Shown here: piece after piece, positions 60,312 through 64,000 of the stretch
Layout: every line of letters begins with the position of its first letter
How positions within the stretch are numbered: the first letter of the stretch is position 1
Source: Capsulimonas corticalis
GTDB lineage: Bacteria; Armatimonadota; Armatimonadia; Armatimonadales; Capsulimonadaceae
Direction: 5' to 3'
Assembly: GCF_003574315.2 (NCBI RefSeq)
Contig: NZ_AP025739.1
Coordinates: 2,914,001 to 2,978,000 of the forward strand
Length of the DNA stretch: 64,000 nucleotides
Position numbers and translations under genes: made by a program
Notes under the pieces: generated by a model
Seen by the model: only the letters and a program-made list of their open reading frames with translations
Database searches by the model: none
Told to the model about the DNA's origin: nothing

Positions 60312-60395
60312 ATGGCGCCACGAATGTATATTATGGCGCCATCTTCGGCCAGATGAGCCATCCGTGGCGACACAGAGATAGGAATGAGATATAAT
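60312..60395. promoter_or_regulatory. Paired TGGCGCCA palindromes in the GH3/LacI divergent promoter
   Basis: ATGGCGCCA at 60312-60320 and 60333-60341, 21 bp centre to centre (two helical turns). Between them, leftward, lies an AT-rich ATAATATACA that would be the GH3 -10. Rightward, GCGACA (60367-60372), a 17-bp spacer and TATAAT (60390-60395) serve the LacI gene. The layout fits repression of GH3 by LacI C. The sequence after the rightward -10, AACAGCAATGAC, resembles that before the GntR/LacI gene at 2240-2258. Confidence 0.65.
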
Positions 60396-60427
60396 AACAG
60401 CAATGACGGCAATTATCCCGCCGGTCA

Positions 60428-61453
60428 TTGGAATGGTGGTCGCTGTTGAAATCGGTTCGCGAGGAGAACAATCGGGTCACGCTTAAGGATGTCGCCAAAC
60501 GCGTCGGCGTGAGCTATAACGCCGTGTCGAAAGTCCTCAACCAGACGCGATCGAATACGGCCGTCTCGGAATCCACGCGCGCCCGCATTCTTGAAGTCGC
60601 GGCGGAGATGGGGTATCAGCCCAACATCCTGGCCCGCTCGCTGCTCAATCGCAGGACCAACATCACCGCCCTTTATTTCGATCTTCTGCTGCATACCGAC
60701 GAGCCGTTCACGTCCTCGGTCATCGCCGGCGCGGAGCGCGGCTGCCAGGCGTACGGCCAGTCGCTGCTGCTTTACAGCCGGCGTCCCAACCAGACGGCTC
60801 AGGAAGTCCACCAGCAGCTCGTCAACGGTCTGGTCGACGGCATCGTCCTGGCGGCGTACAGCGACCCGGTGCTGCTCCAGCTCCTCGAAAACGCCCATGT
60901 CCCCGTGGCGGTGTACCCATATCCCACGCTGAGCTTCCCTTCGGTGGCGGCGGACGAAATGGCGGGCGCGCGCGCCGTGATGCAGCATTTGAAGGAGCGC
61001 GGCCATACCGACATCGTCTATCGCGCCTTTCCCTGGATCGAGGAGAGCCGCAGCGCCTGTTTTCGCGCCGCGTCGGAGGCTCTGGGCTTGCGCATGACAA
61101 AAGTCCTCGCCGCGGACGCTTCGGGCAACATCAGCCGCGAGGAGCGCGAGCTGTATCACCGGCCGCGCGCCGATCGTCCCACCGCCGTCGTGTGCTGGAA
61201 CGACGAGTTCGCCTATCGTCTTCTCGACTACCTCGACGACGAGCGTATCCGTGTCCCCGACGACCTCGCCGTCGTCGGCTTTGACGGCTCCTACACCTTC
61301 CCGAAGCCCAAGCGGAAACTGAGCACGGTCTTCGTCCCCTGGAACGACATGGCCTACCACGCCGTTTCCATGGTCACCGAACACGAAGGCCGGCAGTCCA
61401 TGGAAGAGCACCTGACGTTTCCCGTCGAATTGATCGTTGGGCATACGACATAA
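60428..61453 (+). CDS. LacI-family transcriptional regulator C
   Basis: A 341-residue regulator. HTH: VTLKDVAKRVGVSYNAVSKV, hinge YQPNILARSLLNRRTNITAL. The effector domain has DGIVLAAYSDPVLLQLLENA, VAADEMAGARAVMQHLKERG and LAVVGFDGSYTFPKPKRKLS. There is no ATG near the HTH: TTG 60428 and TTG 60446 are the choices, and an ATG at 60403 is out of frame. It is divergent from the GH3 gene, its probable target. The nine residues before VTLKDVA are a little longer than usual. Confidence 0.88.
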   Translation: MEWWSLLKSVREENNRVTLKDVAKRVGVSYNAVSKVLNQTRSNTAVSESTRARILEVAAEMGYQPNILARSLLNRRTNITALYFDLLLHTDEPFTSSVIAGAERGCQAYGQSLLLYSRRPNQTAQEVHQQLVNGLVDGIVLAAYSDPVLLQLLENAHVPVAVYPYPTLSFPSVAADEMAGARAVMQHLKERGHTDIVYRAFPWIEESRSACFRAASEALGLRMTKVLAADASGNISREERELYHRPRADRPTAVVCWNDEFAYRLLDYLDDERIRVPDDLAVVGFDGSYTFPKPKRKLSTVFVPWNDMAYHAVSMVTEHEGRQSMEEHLTFPVELIVGHTT

Positions 61454-61709
61454 GCGGCCTTCGGTCGTCGGCTTCGTCGTGATCCATCCTGCCCGAGCGA
61501 CCTATCCCCGCGCTTCGATTGAACTCGGATCGTTTGCGCGCCTTGGGCGAGGGGGATTGCTGCGGTTGTCGTCACCCAGGCGCGAGGGAGGCGAGTACGC
61601 ATCATATTTCCTGAAATTTCCGATTGGGGCGCGGCGTGAGACGTGTCAGCGGCCGGAAGAAATTCTCTTCCGGCCGCCATATGTTCTCGACGCCAAGGAG
61701 ATGCCGGCG
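61454..61709. other. Convergent intergenic region with hairpin
   Basis: GCGGCCGGAAGA (61649-61660) pairs with TCTTCCGGCCGC (61666-61677) around a 5-nt loop. It has no T-run but lies just after the leftward lipoprotein gene and may end its transcript. The rest shows no convincing frame. Confidence 0.5.
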
Positions 61710-61952
61710 CTAAGGCTTCGTCGGCTGTCCGCTGGACTGTATTTGCGCGATGATCGACGCCTTCTGCTGCTGCGGGATATTAGGATTGTCCTGAATCTGC
61801 TTGATTGCCTTGGCCTTGCCTTCCTCGGCGTTGCCGACGATAGGCGAAGGAGACGTGGGCGCTGGGGCAGATGATTGACACCCGCTTGTGATCATTGCAG
61901 CCAGGATCACAAGCATACCGCATAGAAGCGGAATCCGTTTTTGGAGCGTCAT
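61710..61952 (-). CDS. Small lipoprotein paired with DUF1559 no. 3
   Basis: An 80-residue lipoprotein. The signal segment is IPLLCGMLVILAAMITSGCQ with lipobox TSGC. The mature part starts with a Ser/Pro/Ala linker and continues GNAEEGKAKAIKQIQDNPNI, then QKASIIAQIQSSGQPTKP, a short helix-rich tail. ATG 61952 is chosen because AAGGA lies 6 nt upstream; a longer frame reaches back to 61973 next to the DUF1559 stop. The pairing with DUF1559 matches the pair at 53690-54844, though the two lipoproteins differ in sequence. Confidence 0.75.
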   Translation of the reverse strand: MTLQKRIPLLCGMLVILAAMITSGCQSSAPAPTSPSPIVGNAEEGKAKAIKQIQDNPNIPQQQKASIIAQIQSSGQPTKP

Positions 61953-61963
61953 CGCCATTCCTT

Positions 61964-62875
61964 CTATTGCCATTTGTCACAAGCGCTCGGCCCTGAGTTA
62001 GGAATTCCGTTCTTTGCTTCCGGATACCACGAGGACACTCCGTAAGGTGAATTTTCCTGGGCGGGGCCAAAAATGTATTTGCACCATCCAGAAACGCCGG
62101 CAAAAGTTCCGAGCTTCATGGATTTCACATGTCCGTCACAGAAGACCATGTTGCATGTGCCGGTGTGTCGGAAACGCGGCATCTGGGACGCGAGAGGATA
62201 GATGGCCCATTTGCCTTGGTCGGTGTCTCCGCGCGTCGGAGCGCTGAGATCGAAATTATTGTCCCACCAAGCCCATGCAACTGAAGAAAAACGTACGTCT
62301 GAAAAGTCGCTCGCAGAGCCGTTGGCTCCCATATAACCCTTTTCAACAATAAGCACTTTGTCAGCGGGATTGACAATCTGCGCGAGCGACGCGGAAGGAT
62401 ACTGAACACCGATATTATTTCCCCAAGCGAAATGGCTCATATCACCGCCAATCGCTTCATTCATGCCATATTGACGGGATGCATTCTGGACCGGAAAGTC
62501 AGGACAGTTCCAAACGCCGCCGGTCAACTCGAAGTGTCCTGTATTTGCGCTGGCTACCTGACTGCCGTTCTTTACATAAGGATTCACAACCCACTGCCAG
62601 GTAACAGGGTCGTTTGAACTCGATCCTGAAACTTTAGCCCAGTCTCCCGCATCGGATTCACGCTGAATGAGCGGGTAAATCTCATCGTAGTCCTGGACGT
62701 ATTGCAGCATCGCTAGTCCAAGTTGTTTTTCATTGGAAAGACAGGAAATCTGACGCGCCTTTTCCCGAGCTTTGGCGAAAACCGGGAACAGAATAGCGGC
62801 TAGTATCGCAATGATAGCGATAACTACGAGGAGCTCAATGAGCGTAAATCCACGAGACTGATTGATCTTCAGCAT
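61964..62875 (-). CDS. DUF1559 family pilin-like protein no. 3
   Basis: A 303-residue protein. Class III signal: [20 protein letters not shown], then [20 protein letters not shown] and [20 protein letters not shown]. The C-terminal motif is [19 protein letters not shown] (H-x9-DG). AAAGGA lies 7 nt before ATG 62875; the frame to 62896 has no ribosome site. It is driven by a consensus promoter and followed after 11 bp by the lipoprotein gene. GC content is visibly lower than that of the surrounding genes, especially at third positions, suggesting a different history from the other two copies. Confidence 0.93.
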   Translation of the reverse strand: MLKINQSRGFTLIELLVVIAIIAILAAILFPVFAKAREKARQISCLSNEKQLGLAMLQYVQDYDEIYPLIQRESDAGDWAKVSGSSSNDPVTWQWVVNPYVKNGSQVASANTGHFELTGGVWNCPDFPVQNASRQYGMNEAIGGDMSHFAWGNNIGVQYPSASLAQIVNPADKVLIVEKGYMGANGSASDFSDVRFSSVAWAWWDNNFDLSAPTRGDTDQGKWAIYPLASQMPRFRHTGTCNMVFCDGHVKSMKLGTFAGVSGWCKYIFGPAQENSPYGVSSWYPEAKNGIPNSGPSACDKWQ

Positions 62876-63017
62876 GATGCTATCCTTTCTGGACAACGAC
62901 GAACGGTTAATGAGTACTGGAAAAATGCGTCACAGACGCTGGTTTACGTTGGTTCCTTTTAGACTTTTTGGCTTCAAAGCGCAGAAATCATTCAAAATCA
63001 ATTCAACCTTGAGTTCG

Positions 63018-63046
63018 AGTATATAACATCGAGTTTAATTTGTCAA
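63018..63046 (-). promoter_or_regulatory. Sigma-70 promoter of DUF1559 no. 3 with direct repeats
   Basis: Leftward TTGACA (63046-63041), a 17-bp spacer and TATACT (63023-63018). The hexamer ACTCGA occurs twice, in the spacer and overlapping the -10 (spaced 14 bp), and may bind a regulator. The leader to the ATG is about 135 nt. Confidence 0.75.
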
Positions 63047-63211
63047 GCACCAATTTTTAGGACATTTTCTCTTTGCGTATTCCAATGTGCAAAATACCGG
63101 GAAAATGCCAATTTTGACTGTGTCACGCCGTGAGAATTCGCGCCGTCAAAAGGTTCAATGGGACCATCCCGAGAGATTTTTGGGAATATGGTCGATCGAT
63201 CGCCAAAGGAA

Positions 63212-63241
63212 CAGCCGCTCTCTTTTCAAAGAGAGCGGCTG
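63212..63241 (-). terminator. Hairpin after the thioesterase gene
   Basis: CAGCCGCTCTCTTT pairs with AAAGAGAGCGGCTG around a 2-nt loop. It lies about 50 nt after the leftward thioesterase stop. The following T-run is weak (TTCCTTT). The remaining bases of 62876-63288 show no gene. Confidence 0.65.
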
Positions 63242-63288
63242 TGTGGTTGATATTGTCCGGCGCGCGGGGGAGCGGCCGTCGGTGAAGG

Positions 63289-64000
63289 TTATTCGCTGCG
63301 GGCGCCGAGGCGGAATGCAAACGTGCGCCCGTGTGTGGTGAGAGGGCGCTCAGCGCCGCTGGCTTTGTCCAGGGCGCTGCGGATATGGCCGAGGGTGATG
63401 TGGACGCATGGCTCTTCCAGCAGGGAGAAGTGGGTGCCTGGCGTTTCAATGACATCGATGCACTCCGCCATTCCCTCCCAGCCCAGCAGCTCGTCACGTC
63501 CAGACCGCCGGTACTGGAGATGCGCTCGCAGCAGCAGGAACTCGCCGGCGTAGGGCGTGGGATGGTATTTTGCCCGCGCTCGCTGTTCCGCGCGCTTGAC
63601 TTTCAGGAAGACCTCCGGAAGCTCACGGCTGATCGGATTCTCGTTCGTCCACTTCCAGAGCTGCCCACGGGCCTGGATGAGCTTGCCGACAAGCTTGTGG
63701 GTGCGCGAACGCAGATAGGGCAGGCGATCGCCGGGGCGGCACGCGGAGAGGTTCTCCCGGTGGAACAGGACGGCGTATCGAGCGGCGCGACCGACCCGGC
63801 GCACTTTTGAGCCGGTTTGGCTGCCGGCGTCTTTCAGTCCCGGAGCGAGCGTGTCAAACACAATCAGACTGGCGACTTTCTGTCCCGAGGCGCGCAGCTG
63901 CCGGGCCATCTCGAACGCGACCAGGCCCCCGAAGGACAAGCCGCAAAGATGGTACGGACCTTGCGGCTGCACGGCGCGCATATGCTTGATATAGTAGGCC
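63289..64000 (-). CDS. C-terminal thioesterase domain, probably of an NRPS/PKS (partial)
   Basis: The window shows the last 237 codons; the frame runs open past the right edge. It reads YYIKHMRAVQPQGPYHLCGL then SFGGLVAFEMARQLRASGQK. GLSFGG carries the nucleophile Ser of a type I/II thioesterase. The Asp is expected in SLIVFDTLAPG and the His in VIETPGTHFSLLEEPCV. The order AYYI..MRAVQP..GPYHL matches thioesterase domains that end non-ribosomal peptide or polyketide synthetases. Whether it is a fused domain or a separate protein cannot be seen, since the start lies outside. No other synthetase domain is in the window. Confidence 0.85.
   Translation of the reverse strand, partial: AYYIKHMRAVQPQGPYHLCGLSFGGLVAFEMARQLRASGQKVASLIVFDTLAPGLKDAGSQTGSKVRRVGRAARYAVLFHRENLSACRPGDRLPYLRSRTHKLVGKLIQARGQLWKWTNENPISRELPEVFLKVKRAEQRARAKYHPTPYAGEFLLLRAHLQYRRSGRDELLGWEGMAECIDVIETPGTHFSLLEEPCVHITLGHIRSALDKASGAERPLTTHGRTFAFRLGARSE

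Noticed and set aside
60403-60486. Leaderless start at ATG 60403 for LacI C
   Set aside because: That ATG is out of frame with the HTH and stops after 27 codons, although the -10 context resembles the leaderless one at 2240.

Overview
The window is a GC-rich (roughly 60%) bacterial chromosome segment packed with sugar-acting enzymes and their regulators. Three genes encode DUF1559-type proteins: a type IV pilin-like N-terminus, then a C-terminal H-x9-DG motif. DUF1559 families are expanded in Planctomycetes and Armatimonadota. Together with GH51, GH52, GH42, GH3, GH31 and GH27 enzymes and classic sigma-70 promoters, this points to an Armatimonadota soil or plant-associated bacterium, perhaps Capsulimonas-like. 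The taxonomic guess is inference; no rRNA or other marker gene is present.

Layout. 1-8.4 kb: GH31 glycosidase, a GntR/LacI hybrid regulator, an unrecognised protein, a lone RHH antitoxin-like protein and three exported SGNH-type esterases. 8.6-13.4 kb: an operon of three secretin-like proteins with no other secretion genes. 13.8-15.9 kb: two tandem sulfotransferases. 15.9-18.7 kb: a divergent AraC/GH2 pair. 18.8-24 kb: Tat-exported metallo-beta-lactamase-fold protein, DUF5666 protein, sigma factor with an upstream small ORF, GH51 arabinofuranosidase, TlpA-like thioredoxin. 24-30.6 kb: membrane SBP/coiled-coil pair, Moco-domain protein, UPF0175 antitoxin with a broken DUF3368 toxin, MOSC protein, APC permease with XRE-cupin regulator. 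30.6-36.2 kb: sugar ABC importer without ATPase, then NPCBM-GH27. 36.3-39.6 kb: small unrecognised proteins and DUF1559 no. 1. 40-45.6 kb: a cell-wall block (FemAB, M14 peptidase, alanine racemase, M14 peptidase) facing a metallophosphatase that appears to use a CTG start. 45.7-53.4 kb: clan GH-A-like glycosidase, acyltransferase 3, GH42, a glycosidase remnant and GH52 beta-xylosidase. 53.5-62.9 kb: DUF1559 no. 2 with lipoprotein, three LacI regulators, a 999-residue GH3, DUF1559 no. 3 with lipoprotein. The window ends inside a thioesterase domain of an NRPS/PKS-type gene.

How the parts fit. Most glycosidases sit beside their own LacI, GntR/LacI or AraC regulator, and several promoter regions contain perfect palindromes that look like operators. 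Together the enzymes would take apart arabinoxylan and galactoside side chains: exported esterases, GH3, GH27 and GH31 outside; GH2, GH42, GH51 and GH52, which lack visible signal peptides, inside. The ABC importer would link the two.

Most notable observations: (1) paired TGG-NN-CCA palindromes at three separate loci; (2) a 22-bp palindrome at a consensus promoter for DUF1559 no. 2, whose left half recurs at the start of the divergent GH52 transcript; (3) DUF1559-lipoprotein pairs; (4) the three-secretin operon; (5) a toxin pseudogene with an internal deletion beside an intact antitoxin; (6) a conserved phosphatase motif readable only from a CTG start; (7) promoters placed so that transcripts would be leaderless; (8) two MITE-like repeats and a nested inverted-repeat island. 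I saw no tRNA, rRNA, CRISPR array or transposase gene.
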